NCBI GenBank assembly: GCA_038049695.1
Contig: CP142451.1
Location: 44,217,001-44,281,000 of the forward strand
Source of the DNA: Cinnamomum chago
Lineage: Eukaryota; Streptophyta; Magnoliopsida; Laurales; Lauraceae
Direction of reading: 5' to 3'
DNA length: 64,000 bases
Below the pieces are notes generated by a model that made no database searches, had not been told where the DNA came from, and saw nothing but the letters and a program-made list of their open reading frames with translations. Both the position numbers and the translations under genes were made by a program. Below are positions 22,675 to 34,716 of this stretch, piece after piece (the stretch's first letter is position 1; each line of letters begins with the position of its first letter).

Positions 22675-24437
22675 TGTTAGTTTTATGGTCTCAATACCAA
22701 GTATATGATGTAATAAATTGATTAATTTCTTTATTTATCAATACAATCATGCTTTCCTTTCATGAGATGAATGGTGTTTAATTATATACTTGCACAAAAC
22801 CAATACGAATGACATAATGGTTCATGAGATGAACCGGAGTCCACAAGTATACTAGATGTAATACATGTGTATGGATGAGATCCACATACAGGAGACATGT
22901 ATTGCAAATCTTAAACTTAAAAATATCTTCACAGTGAGTGATGAGATTGGACATCTCATATGACAAGGTTGCAGCACTTTGATCACTATGAGATTGTGTG
23001 ATTTGTCTCGATCATCAGAATGTAAGATTCTGGATCATGGTGCTGGTACATTGGATGTATTGAAGGACCATGAGAAGCACCTTATATAGATTGTCTTTAC
23101 TTTAAGGTCTGCTCTCATAATTCCCTAGCAATAGGCTCATAATCCTGAGACATTAATGAACTCAAGTTTCCATCTATTCATTTGTTTTGAGTCACCAATG
23201 AGTGAGGCTAATTGTAGGTCAACACCTCGGTGATTTGGGTACATGGTAGTAGAGCTGTGGGAACATTCAATGGTCAAGATGGAATCTATCTTTAATATCC
23301 CCTTGTGCCAATTAATGGATTTATCATTGGTAAGTGCGCACCCATTCCAATTAAGAGTTAATTGGATCGGTACCAAATGATCACTATAATTAATTAGGGC
23401 TCAAGGATAATAAGATATGGATCTAATTTGGTGGACAGGTTCAATTGCTTCATGGATATAGATGGAGGGCCCTACTTGTGGTAGTTGGGAAGTTTAGGGT
23501 CTTCATTATAATATATTCCTAAGACTGGAGTGCAATTGCATTTATATAGTGGAGTTATTTGCAATTAACTGTGGGCCTGGATTGCACATGAGATGTGGGG
23601 TCGCGTGTTCCAGTTGGAGCCAGCTTTCTAAGGAATCCCTAGCGGTCCCCATGCTAGCCCAAGTTATTAGAAAGATACTAATTCTACTTGAACTCTAATA
23701 GGAAGGAATTGGAAGGTTACTATTTCTATTTGAAGTGAGACTTTTAATAGTAGTAATAGTAAGTTACTAATTATTAATGGAAGTAGGACTTCTATTTTAA
23801 TTAGAAAGGAGAAAGTTACTAATTGTTGTGGAAGTGAGACTTCTATAGCAACTAGTAAGGGAGAAAGTTACTATTTTGTATTGGGAGTTAAAGAGGTGGC
23901 TTAAAGGACTATATATAGGGGATATATCCCCTCTTGGATGTCCTCCATGCTATTCCATCTAGGGATTCACGCCCAGCCCCCTATTTGAGTAAAAGTGTTG
24001 CATCTCTTCCTCCCTTCCCTCTTCTAGTTCTCTTCCAGTTTCCTTAAGAGCTTTCTCTTGGAGATCCCACCCATCTTCTTGAGGAAAGAGAATCTGATAC
24101 GGGTCATAGCGTGGAAGATCAAAAGGTCTTGGAGATTCTAATTTGATTAGTGAAAGAGTTTCATCATCAAAGAAAGACACAAGTTCTCCATTAGAGCACT
24201 ACTGAGCTCCAAAGGTATAATCTACTTCCTTGTATGTTGTAGATTTCGTGGTTGCATGTTTAGGTGTTATTTCTATCTTCTAGATAGGTTATATTGTTGT
24301 ACATGATTTATGAGTTTGAGGGATTGCATCCTAGATTGGGTTTTGTTGCCTTCTAGATAGTTGATCCTTGCGATCCCTGCATCAAGTGGGTCAAATTTTT
24401 TTTGAAACCTATCTGAAAGGCCTACCTACTTCTAACA
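22675..24437 (+). mobile_element. CO1 3' LTR (1.76 kb)
   Basis: TGTTAG...TAACA; the last 435 bp match the 5' LTR remnant at 8493-8917. It has U3 direct repeats (23712-23880), a TATATATA box near 23909 and a 14-bp palindrome GGGGATATATCCCC at about 23917-23930. CTTTC (24438-24442) may be the right TSD; the left one is outside the window. CO1 thus inserted into the GC1 LTR. Confidence 0.92.
23712..23880 (+). repeat. U3 direct repeats in CO1 LTR
   Basis: AGTTACTA recurs near 23714, 23761, 23813 and 23875 (49-62 bp apart), with GAAGT..GACTTCTA in each unit. They lie upstream of the TATA box, where enhancer-like repeats are known in Tnt1-type LTRs. Similar repeats occur near 31590-31730 and, reversed, 54560-54730. 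Confidence 0.7.
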
Positions 24438-24894
24438 CTTTCTTCTCTCACTCTCACTCATTCACTCCATTCTCATTGTGAGTCTCCAACGTGCAGTGCT
24501 AGGAAGGTTTTCTTCTTCCTCTTTTCTCTCCATCTTCTCTTTCTTATAACTCAACCATTTGGACTTGGATTGAAGATTGGGTCTCACCATCTTCTTCTTC
24601 TCCTTCCAAGCTCTCCATTGGACCTATTTGTTGAGCATTTGTAACAAGACAAGCTCTCCTTCTTCTTCCTTCCTTCTTGTTGGTTATTTCTAGGTAAGAG
24701 CCTCAACCATCTCTTCAATGGAGTTCTTTTTAGCTCCTATAGATCTGTTTTTACATGTTTGCAAACCCTCTTTCGAAATGGGTTCCTTTGTTTTCAAATA
24801 TTAGGGTTCTTGAGGTTCTTTTTGGGGTTTTGTAGATCTTGGCTCCATTCTTGAGTAGGACTTTTGAAGAAGGTTGGATTTACTAAGGTAAGTT

Positions 24895-26455
24895 TGTTAG
24901 AGTTTTAGTTTTGTTGCAATTTGATAGGATGCATTCACTTTCATATAGCTTGTTCTCTCATTCATACATGGCTTTATTCATAGAGAGCATCATGCATATT
25001 TCTTCTTCTTGAATCTTTGTTTTATCAAATATCATGCATGGTTTACTTGTTCAGGTTGCCTCTTCAGTTCATAGAGTTTTTTTTTTATTTCAAAACTCCT
25101 TCCAAGCTTTCCAAAGTTTCTAGCTTTAAATTCATTATTGTGTTTTGGAGTTTTCATGGCTTTAAAATCTTAGTTTTCATCTTCTTTTAGTCATGATTTA
25201 ATGCTTGGTAGATGTGTTTGAAAGTCCTTTGGAAGGTGCCCTCATAAGCCTCAAGTTTCTCTCAATTGTCAAATTTCTGGGCTGTTTCAGGCAGTGGTCT
25301 CGGTCGACCGAGACAACTGCAGGTCATTTCTGCAGAATTCTGAACTGAAGCTCCAACGGTCAGATTTATATCCGTTGTGCTTTCTAGGTCGACCGAGACC
25401 TGTTTCTCGGTCGACCGAGGACTAGCCGTTGGCAACTTTATCTTTATAAAAAGTGGCTTTTTGGTTGGAGAAAGGTGCTGATATTTGAGAGACCTTTGAG
25501 GCCAAGGCTAAGCAACTTCTTAGGAGCATTTTCACAAGGATTATGAAGCCATTCCTCTTATTCAACCTTTGATCTTCAAATGGGTGTGCTTCCTTTAATC
25601 CTACTCTTTTCAAAATCATGTTTTGTTTTGAATCTTTGATCTATTTTCCAATGCATGATAAACAAGTTGCTTTCCTATTAAGATGTTGACCTTCATAACA
25701 TGCTTAGTTCTTTAAAAATCACATGAGACTTATGAATGCAACATATTGTCTAAGTTACACATGATTTTAGTTTCTTGATTCAAAAATCAACTTGTTAGCC
25801 TTTAGATCATCTTTTTGAAAACAAGTTGTTTTTCATTATGAATCACTTGTGTTAGACATACAACTCTTTCTCAAATATATGTTAAACATCTTTGCATCAT
25901 TTAAGTTCATATCTTTTAAAAGAGAAAGAGTAATCTTTTAGAAAATGCATTTCACATAGACTTTGTCATTTTCATGCATTGTTCTAGAACTTGAGCTTCA
26001 TTTTCAAACTAGCCTATTAAGAGGCATTTCTTTGCACTTCATTGTTCTCTTTATCCATGCATTATTAGGCATATTGTTTAAGAGAAAAGTTCCATGTTGT
26101 AAAGGTTCATGCTTAGCCTTGAAAAGCATATGTTGTAAAGGTTTATGCTAAGCCTTGAAAAGCATAGTGTTGTTTGTAAGGTTTGAGGTGATCCTAAACC
26201 TTAAGTGGAATTAGTGGATACCGGTAGGTGTACCGGGAGTGGATGTAGGCAATTTTGGCCGAACCACTATACGTGCTTGTGTTATGGTGATTGCCTCTAT
26301 GCTTTCATTTTATGGATTATGCTTGTTTAGTTGATTTCATTATTATTCTCCAATGCATAAGTGACTTAAGAGTTAAAAGAATTAAAATTGGTCTAGGACT
26401 TTGAGCTCACCCTATTCACCCCCCCCCCCCTCTAGGATTCGATCTTGGACTTTCA
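24895..26455 (+). mobile_element. S3, solo LTR inside GC1 LTR, TSD AAGTT
   Basis: TGTTAGAG...TTTCA, 1,561 bp, flanked by AAGTT at 24890-24894 and 26456-26460. Clearly related to S1 and S2 (same start, same C-tract and TCTAGG near the end). Two minisatellite units at 26094-26177, TATAAA at 25445-25450. Confidence 0.88.
25297..25450 (+). promoter_or_regulatory. S3 promoter: palindrome island, MSA-like elements, TATA box
   Basis: GTCTCGGTCGACCGAGAC at 25297-25314 is a perfect 18-bp palindrome; further GGTCGACC at 25387-25394 and 25409-25416. TCCAACGGTCA at 25352-25362 matches the MSA consensus YCYAACGGYYA in full; CCGTT cores lie at 25372-25376 and 25426-25430. TATAAA follows at 25445-25450. 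Confidence 0.6.
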
Positions 26456-26699
26456 AAGTTATCTTTTTAGTTTTCTTAATGAATGCTTAAGTATGGATTT
26501 CATTTTTTGCCCCAAATGTGATTCTTAGGTTTGATTTTTGTACATATAATAATGTGGTGTATTGTTTTGGAAATCCACTTTCAAACTTGCATATGTATGA
26601 TTAAGAATGGTTTGAATGCCTTTGTTCAGTTCAAGATTTCCTTAAGTTTCATTTTGATTGGGTTTTTATTTAGTTTGGAGAAGACAATGCCTGAATCTG

Positions 26700-27075
26700 T
26701 AACTGAAAAGGTCTTTCCCGAGTTGGCAGTCAGCTGGCGGTCACCCCGGCGGCTAGCCGAATGGTGATTGGCTGTTAACCGACCTTGTTCGGTTAGAAAT
26801 ACAAAATGCTGGAAATTTTGGGTAGCCCTGGCGGTTAGCCGAAGATTTGACCACAGCTAACTACCAAGGGAACCGCCAGGTCACCAAAACTCGCGGTTAG
26901 AAACGTAGAATTATGTAGCTGAATGGGATCTGGCAGTCAGCTGGCGACTAACCGACATGCACCTCCATGGCTACTCGACAGGTGACCGAGAAAGTTCGGT
27001 TATATTTCCAAAAGCTACAATTTTCTGCCTGAGACTCAGCGGTCAGCTAGCGGCTAGCCGACAGGTGACCGTAGG
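26700..27075. repeat. GGTTAGCC-class island in GC1 LTR
   Basis: Repeated GGCGGTTAGCC, CGGCTAGCCGA and GCGGTCA words over about 375 bp, in the same LTR position as the island of GC2. Confidence 0.78.
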
Positions 27076-27659
27076 CTAACCAAAATTTCAACTATAGTCC
27101 GTTTTGCAAGATTTTTCTTAGGATTGGAAACCAGAATGTAATTAAGGGCTTTTAACTTGATATTGTGCATTGAAACTCGAAATGTCTCTTAGCTTCGGGA
27201 GCACCAAATCCTTTTCATTACAACATTTGGGTTGTCAAATACACGAGGATCGAATGAATGGCCTTAATATATATACTTGATAAACTTGCTCAAATCCTCA
27301 GTTTTGACAAGACAAATATTGTTCCATACACGTTTTGATTTACAAGCTTCAGTCATGTTTTGAACCATTTCAAAAACCATTACGGGATCCTGTTTTGTTC
27401 TGTTCTGTTTTGTTCTGCTCATTCTTTTCATTGTATATGATAGAGAAAAGATGGGCTCAATGTGGGATTATCTATTCATGATATTATAAGTATCCATGCT
27501 AGTTTTACTTACTTAAAATGCATATTAGTCTTGCAATTGTTTTCAATTCAGTAAATGTTTTCAATAATGTTCATCCTCTTTATAAATGTTTTAAATACTT
27601 GTCTAAATTGATTTCTTGCCAAACCATCGTGTTTGATCCTTGTATTTTGGTGCTCAGGT

Positions 27660-27749
27660 GCGGGCGTCCTTGCCCTTGAGGAGGAGTACCCGAAGGAGGC
27701 TGTTGAGCCACCCTCAGCTCGTGAGTGGCAACCCGATGACGTCATCTAG
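27660..27749 (+). CDS. Conserved 29-codon frame in GC1 LTR
   Basis: Same length, TAG stop and phase after CTCAG|GT as the GA1 copy. EEE at 7-9, EP at 16-17, EW at 22-23, DDVI at the end. Against GC2, residue 21 is Arg by CGT here and AGA there, and residues 24, 26, 27 and 29 differ only at silent third positions. Function unknown. Confidence 0.5.
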   Translation, partial: AGVLALEEEYPKEAVEPPSAREWQPDDVI

Positions 27750-28138
27750 ACGTCGTGAGAATCCTTGAGACACATATTTTTTATGAGGTATTTACCTTTT
27801 GATGGTTTTGGGAATGTATTGGCCTTTGTTGGCCTCTTATTGGGTTGTCTCTTAACAACATACTTTTGTTAATCTTAAACTTGAATGTAATTGGGAATCG
27901 TCCTGTTTATATTTCTCTCTCTGAAATGCTTGACTTGATTATCTTAATTATATAAGTGTGGTTTCTATATCACATGTTTTTGTCTTTTCGAAATTTGCTA
28001 CACGCTTCCGCAACTATTGTATAAGTGAGTTTGTCCCGTGTCCTTGGGATCCTCACCGCAGGAAACTGTGGGGAATTATTGTCATTAATTGAATGGAAAT
28101 CGTCGCGGGGCCCGGGATCCCGATCCGGGGTCGTGACA

Positions 28139-30547
28139 AAGGATCTATCAGATTCTCCGCAGAGGCTATCTTGGTAATAACAGTATCACCTCTCTGCACA
28201 ATCTCTCTAACTAAATGATATTTCCTCTGTACATGCTTTTGGCTTTCATGGCTTCTGGGCTCCTTGGACTGAGCGACTGCCCTACTGTTGTCACAGTAAC
28301 CTGTAAGTGGATGTCATGCCAAATGTACCACCCTAGGTTCCGTAAGGAATCTCTTGAGCCATACTGTTTCCTTACCTACTTCACAAGCCACTACATATTC
28401 AGCCTCCGAGGTGGAATCAGCGGTACATTCCTGTTTAATACTCCTCCTGCCGATAGCTCCGTCACCAAGCATAAATACATAACCAAAGGTGGATTTCCTT
28501 GAATCCTTATCTGATATGAAGTGAGAATCTGTGTAACCGACTGGAATCAGTTCATCACTGCCATAAATCAACATGTAATCTCTAGTCCTTCTCAAATATT
28601 TGAGAATACATTTTACAGCAGTCCAATGTTTAGGTCCTGGGTTAGACTGATATCTGCTGACTAGGCCCACTGCATGACAGATATTCGGTCTAGTACATAG
28701 CATAGCATACATGATGCTACCAACAGTCGAAGCGTATGGTATCGACCTCATCTGCTCCTTTTCCTCAGGTGTCTTAGAACACTGTTCCTTGGAAAGGAGC
28801 ACTCCATGTCTAAAGGGTGTAATATCCTTCTTGGAGTCTTGCATAACAAACCATACCAGTACCTTATCTATGTATGTAGCTTGGGATAAGCTAATCATCC
28901 TATTTTTCCGGTCTCGATGGAGTTTGATCTCTAGGATGTAGCTAGCTTCTCCCAAGTCCTTCGTATCAAAAGTCTTAGCTAACCAAACTTTTACTATTGA
29001 CAACATTCCTACATCTTTCCCAAGGAGTAGGATGTCTTCGACATATAAAACCAGAAAGACTGCCCTGTCACCTTCACTTTTCATGTACACACATGACTCA
29101 TCCGGATTTTGACAAAAACCAAATGACTTGATTGCTTGGTCAAAACGGATATTCCAGCTTCAGGATGCCTGCTTCAGTCCATAAATGGACTTCTGCAGCT
29201 TGTAAACCTTTTGCTCTTGGTTTTTAGCAACCAAACCGTCTGGCTGTACCCTATAGATGTCTTCCTAAAGATGGCCGTTGAGAAACGCCGTCTTGACATC
29301 CATTTATCAAATCTCGTAATCGAGATGTGCCGTAATAAATAAGAGTATCCGGATGGACTTGAGGATGGCTACCGGCGAGAATGTTTCCTCATAATCGATA
29401 CGCTCTTTCTGAGTATATCATTTCACAACAAGCCTGGCATTAAAGGTCTCCACTCTACCATCTGGTCCTCTTTTTCTCTTGTAGACCCACTTGTACCCAA
29501 TAGGTTTAATATTGACAGGCAAGACCATAAGTGTCCAAACCCGATTGGAGTACATAGACTCCATCTCAGCTTTCATAGCATCATGCCAACGTCTTGAATC
29601 TGTGTCATTAATTTCTTCATCATAGTTACAGGGATCATGTTCTTGTTCTTCTGGGACTGCCTCGTAAGACACTCCCAAGAACAAGAACCTGTCAGGGGGT
29701 CTGACAATCCTCCCACTACGACGAGGCACTGGTGTAACTATTGGGTCTCGTAAGGGTGGTTCTTCTTCAATTTCGGTCATACTTGGATTTGGAATTGATT
29801 GCTTTTGAATTTCTTCCAAGATCACCTTATCTAAAGATTTCCAGTCCATCATATGATCTTCCTCCAGAAAAACCACATTAGTGCTCACCAGCACTTTCTG
29901 CTCTCTGGAATTATAGAATAACCAACATTTAGTTCCTTTAGGATATCCTACAACTTGCATACTTCCGACTTCGTTTCCAACTTATCCGTCATAACCTTTA
30001 ACACGTGTGCCGGACAACCTCAAATGTGTAAATGTTGTAGACTAGGCTTTCGCCCGGACCACAACTCCCAGAGAGTCGTAGGTACAGACTTAGATGGTAC
30101 GAGGTTTAGTATGTACATCGCAATATCCAAGGTGTATCCCCAAAAGGTTATAGGTAATCCTGAGAAACTCAGCATAGACCTGATCATATCTAAAAGAGTT
30201 CGGTTTCTTCTTTCCGCTACTCCATTCTGTTGAGGCGTACCAGGAGCAGACAACTGGGATAGAATCTCATTCTCTAAGAAGTATCCCATAAATTTAGCAG
30301 AGAGATATTTCCATCCTCGATCTGATCGAAGAGTCTTGATACTCTTACTTAATTGTTTTTCCACTTCTACTCGAAAATCTTTGAACTTATCAAAAGCCTC
30401 GGACTTACGGTGCATAAGGTATAAGTATCCATATATTAAGTAATCCTTTGTGAAAGTGATGAAGTACTCATATCCTCCTTTGGCCCTGACATTAATGAGT
30501 CCACACACATCAGTATGCACTAATTCCAATAAATCTTTTGCCCTATT
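28139..30547 (-). pseudogene. CO2 copia pol, integrase to RNase H, reverse strand
   Basis: Read right to left: integrase from about 30540 (HTDVCG, SDRG, NGVAERRNRTL: all three catalytic residues visible), VGYPKGTK near 29945, the acidic linker with PRRSGRIVRPPDR, RT (KWVYKRKRGPDGR near 29480) with YVED at 29034-29045 instead of YVDD, and RNase H (KSTFGYVF) to about 28314. Several breaks (around 29418, 29100-29300 and 28314). It belongs to the same family as CO1. On the left it is cut by GC1; on the right it is joined exactly to the terminal TG of the CO3 LTR. Gag, protease and the start of integrase are missing. Confidence 0.9.
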
Positions 30548-32260
30548 TGTTGGATTGTGTGGTTTCAATCCATCAGATGATGTAATAAATTGATTAATTT
30601 CTTTATTTATCAATAAAATCATTCTTTCCTTTCATGAAATGAATGGTGTTTTATTACTTAATTCACAGGACCAATACATATGACATAATGGTTCATGAGA
30701 TAAACCGAGTTCCATTAGTATATTAGATGTGATATATGTATATGGATGAGATCCACATACGGGAGACATGTGTCACAAATCTTATACTTAAATATATTCA
30801 CAACCAGTGATGAGACTAGGCATCTCATCTGATAAGATTGCAGCACTTTGATCACTATGAAATAGTGTGATTTGTCTCAATCATCAGAATGTAAGATTCT
30901 GGATCACGGTGCCGGTACATTTGATGTATTGAAGGACCATGAGAAGCACCTTATGGAATACTGTCTCAATTTTAAGGTTTGCATTCATAATTCCCTAGCA
31001 ATAGGCTCTCAATCTTGAGACATTGATGAACTCAAGTTTCAATCTACTCATTTGCTTTGAGTCACTAATAAGTGAGGCCAAATGTAGGTCAACACCTCGG
31101 TGTCTTGGTTACGTGGTAGTAGGACTGTCGGAACATCCAATGGTCAAGATGGAATCTATCTATATTATCCCCTTATGCCAATTAATGAATTTATCATTAG
31201 TAAGTGCGCACACATCTCGATTAAGAGTTAATTGGATGGTACTAATGATCACTGTGATTAATTGGGGCTCAAGGATAATAAGATGTGGATCTAAGATTGG
31301 AAGAGACAGATTTATTCCAATTGATCCATGGATATTGATAGAGGGGCATACTTGTGGTAATCGGAAAATTTAGGGTCTTCTTTGTAATGTATTCGTAAGA
31401 CTGAAGTGCAATTGCATTTATATAGTGGTGTTATTTGCAATTAACTGTGGGCCCGGATTGCACATGAGATGTGAGGTCGCAGTGTCCTAGTTGGAGCCAG
31501 CTTTCTATGGAATCCCTAGTGGTCCCCACGCTAGCCCAAATTATTAGAAAGATACTAATCATGCTTGAACTCTAAAAGGAAGGAATTAGAAAGTTATTAT
31601 TTCTATTTAAAGTAGGACTTCTAATAGTAGTAATAGTATACTTACTAATTGTTGTGGAAGTGAGACTTCTATAGCAATTTGTAAGGGAGAAAGTTACTAA
31701 ATTGTTATGAGAGTTGGACTTTTATTTCAATAAGGTAAAAAGGAGGTTTAAAGGGCTATAAAAAGGGGAATTAACCCCTCTTAGACGTCCACCATTGGAG
31801 AAGCACGCCCAGCCCCTATTTTGTGCAATTGTTGCACACTACTCTTTTGTCTCTTTCTCTTCTAGTTCCTTGGAGTTTCTAGTTGGGTTTTCTCTTGAAA
31901 TTTCCACCAATCTTCTTGAGAAAAGAGATCTGATAGTGGGTCAGAGCGTGGAAGACAACATGGTCTTGAAAATGCCAAATTGCTTCAAGAAGAGTTCCTG
32001 AACAAGTTAATTGTCTTCTTCTCTATTAGAGCACTACCGGGCTCCAACGGTATAATCTGTTTGTCTATCTGTTGTGGATTATTTTGGTTGCATGGTGTTG
32101 CTGATTTCTATGTTTAATATAGGTTTATTGTTGTACAGGATTGATGAGACGGAGGGATTGCATCATGAATGTGGTTTATGGCCTTATGGGTACTTGATCC
32201 CTGAGTCAAGTGGGTCAAAAGTTTTGAAAATCTATCAATGATGCCCACCTACTTCCAACA
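30548..32260 (+). mobile_element. CO3 copia LTR (plus strand)
   Basis: TGTTGG...CCAACA, 1,713 bp, roughly 90% like the CO4 LTR (54055-55754, reversed) by eye and more distant from CO1. TATA-like CTATAAAAAGGGG at about 31757. Its first base is joined directly to CO2 integrase sequence. Confidence 0.9.
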
Positions 32261-34082
32261 ATTGGTATCAGAGTCATACCTCATCTCTAATCATGTTAGA
32301 TCAGCGATCTAGATCTAATCTTTGCATGAGATGTGAAGAGAATAGACTAGGGCTTTGTAAGGATCAGATTTGATGATTGTGTGCCTTTTTTTATCTGGTA
32401 TGAATGTAATAGAAGGAGCTGATTCGGACAAGAAAAAGGGTTTTTCTGCAGGTTTTCGAGCAAGTTGCTCGAGCGGACCAGGTTCTGGAATAATCCACTC
32501 GAGCGAATCCCATTCCGCTTGAGCAAACAGTGTGCAGAATTTTTCTTTTGATAGTCTACGATTTTCGTCATGAGATAATGAATGGTATCCTTTAGACTTA
32601 GTTCCTACTATGTTCTTGATACTAATCATGCAGGTTTATGTCCTCTCCATGTGGCCCACAAGACTTTTACTTCCTTTCTATGGTTATTGGTTTATTTGAG
32701 GCTAAGTGTAAAGGGCAACATGGTTTCCTTGGTTTCCCGCGAAAGGGCAAGGCATGATGAATTTTCCTATAGTCATTTTATTTCCATGTTTAGATTACCA
32801 TGTAAGTCTCATTATTGATGCATAGAAATTTATGTAATTTTTCAAATTTCTAAATTCTGGAGATGTCTAAGACGAAGAAGGAAAGTGAAGTTGGACTCCT
32901 AATAAAAGAGTTTGAAGATTACCAAAATGCATTTTGGAGATGCCCAAAGAGTTTGAGAAATCTCAAAGCTTTGGAAAGTCTAGAAGTCCAAGAAATCCAT
33001 TCCGCTTGGGCCATGTGGAGGAGATGATTAGTTTCTAATTTTAGCACTTTCTATTTATGGATGAATGCTTGTTTTAGAAAGTTCCCAAATCTGATCCAAA
33101 CATTGCAATTTCCAAAATTGGTCAAATCAAATTAATTTTTAGAAAGAGTTCTAATTAGAGTTAGTGGGCCCATGAGATGGATCCATTGGTAACACTAATT
33201 TTAGAATCTGGACTTTCCTTAAAATAACTTGACTTGGAACCAATCAACGGTCATATCATGAGATGATTTGATGTCTATATTTGTGGGCTCATATATCTAT
33301 AAGGAAATCCTCAATTCTAAAATATTAAGTGGGAGGGGGGCATTTATATTTAGAAATCCCCATGGTTTTCCACCATAGGTTCATTGTAAGGAAAGTATTA
33401 GCCTCGCGCCATCTTGAGAATGGTCATTCCCCACAGAGGGCTTTTACTTGTCTGGTTACAAGATAGGGATCTCCTATGGATAGTGTTGGTGAGACAGAGC
33501 AGAGGCCCACTCCCAAAGGAGAAGCTGCTCGCAACGGTTGTCATGCAATGCTAGTTGGTGGGTCACACTTAACTAAAATAATGATGTAGTACCCCCAAGG
33601 ATTTGCCTCATGTATTTTAGAAACCGAAGCAAATCAGGAGTCATACATTATTTGGTATGAGATACCTAGATAATAATGAATTATGAGGATCATGGATAGT
33701 TAGTCTTAATCCTAATTTTGACCAACTTTGATCCGCACCAATCTAGGCGGTATTCGCACTCCCCAAGGAGGCATACCCCGGGGATTGGGATTCCGATGTA
33801 TTTTGAATTTACTGGTTATGAAGATTCCCACATAAATTTGGTAGAATAATAAACCCTGATGTCATTTATATTCATTAATTGAATGTATGGTTGTGTGCTA
33901 CAATATTTCAAGCATGAATTCAAATACTTTCAATCCACTTGCGTCCATCCTCAACCAGAATAAGTTGGTGGGATCCAACTATGTGGACTGGAAACGGAAC
34001 CTGGATATTGTCCTGACTGCTTCAGGATATAAATATTTTCTTACCAAACCCCCTCCTTGATGAGCCTGACCCGGAGCCTGTT
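32261..34082 (+). pseudogene. CO3 leader and gag start
   Basis: Primer-binding site TGGTATCAGAG at 32263-32273, GCTCGAGC island at 32467-32524, the conserved leader segment at 32655-32818, and gag from ATG 33914 (MNSNTFNPL). Gag runs to the codons for DEPDPE and then stops at about 34082, where the sequence continues as gag of the opposite strand. An extra base near 34060 already breaks the frame. Confidence 0.85.
32467..32524. repeat. GCTCGAGC island in CO3 leader
   Basis: GCTCGAGC at 32467-32474, ACTCGAGC at 32497-32504, GCTTGAGC at 32517-32524, at the position where CO1 has GGTCGACC words. Confidence 0.85.
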
Positions 34083-34406
34083 CCGCAAACATCTCCTTTA
34101 AGTTTGATATAATATCGTATGCAGTCTTATAGGATTGATGTTGGTGTTGCAAAACCTTAAACATGGATGCCTGAATGTAACATCTGGCCATCTCATCATC
34201 TTTGGCCCATTTGGTGAAAAGTTCCTTTTTCTTCTTCTGATGCATCCAGGCCAGGCTCATCAAGGAGGGGGTTTGGTAAGGACATATTTATATCCTGAAA
34301 CAGTCAGGACAATATCCAGGTTCCATTTCCAGTCTACATAGTTGGATCCCACCAACTTATTCTAGTTGAGGATGGTAGCAAATGGATTGAAAGTATTTGA
34401 ATTCAT
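34083..34406 (-). pseudogene. CO4 copia gag start, reverse strand
   Basis: Starts at 34406 on the minus strand (MNSNTFNP), continues through LTKPPP, WAKDDEMARCYIQAS and SYKTAYDIISNL to KEMFAEQ at about 34083, then turns into CO3. An extra base after LTKPPP shifts the frame. It reaches about 57 codons further into gag than CO3, so the inverted repeat has a short unpaired centre. Confidence 0.85.
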
Positions 34407-34711
34407 GCTTGAAATACTGTAGCACATATCCATCCATTCAATTAATGAATATAAATGACATTAGGGTTTAATATTCTACCAAATTTATGTGGGAATCCTC
34501 ATAACCACTAAATTCAGAATATATCGGAATCCCATTCACCTGGGGCAGCGAATACCACATAGATTGGTGCGTATCAAAGTTGGTCCAAAATAGGATTAAG
34601 ACTAACTATCCGTGATCCCCATCATTCATTATTATCTTCGTATCTCATACCAAATAATGTATCACTCCCGATTAACTTCAGTTTCTAAAATACATAAGGC
34701 AAATCCTTGGG
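34407..34711 (-). other. CO4 leader, part next to gag
   Basis: Reverse of the leader region just before gag (compare 10230-10533). It continues at 52691 on the other side of the GA2 insertion. Confidence 0.85.
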
Positions 34712-34716
34712 GATAC

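Larger units (their letters stand above)
24438..28138 (+). mobile_element. GC1 3' LTR (partial, hosts CO1 and S3)
   Basis: Gypsy LTR sequence collinear with the GC2 LTR at 56908-59771: donor-like TAG|GTAAGA at 24691-24699, palindrome island at 26700-27075, acceptor-like CTCAG at 27653-27657 and the 29-codon frame at 27660. It ends GGGGTCGTGACA at 28138, next to copia CO2 sequence, so GC1 inserted in CO2. Its left part was displaced by CO1 and lies outside the window. S3 occupies 24895-26455. Confidence 0.85.
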
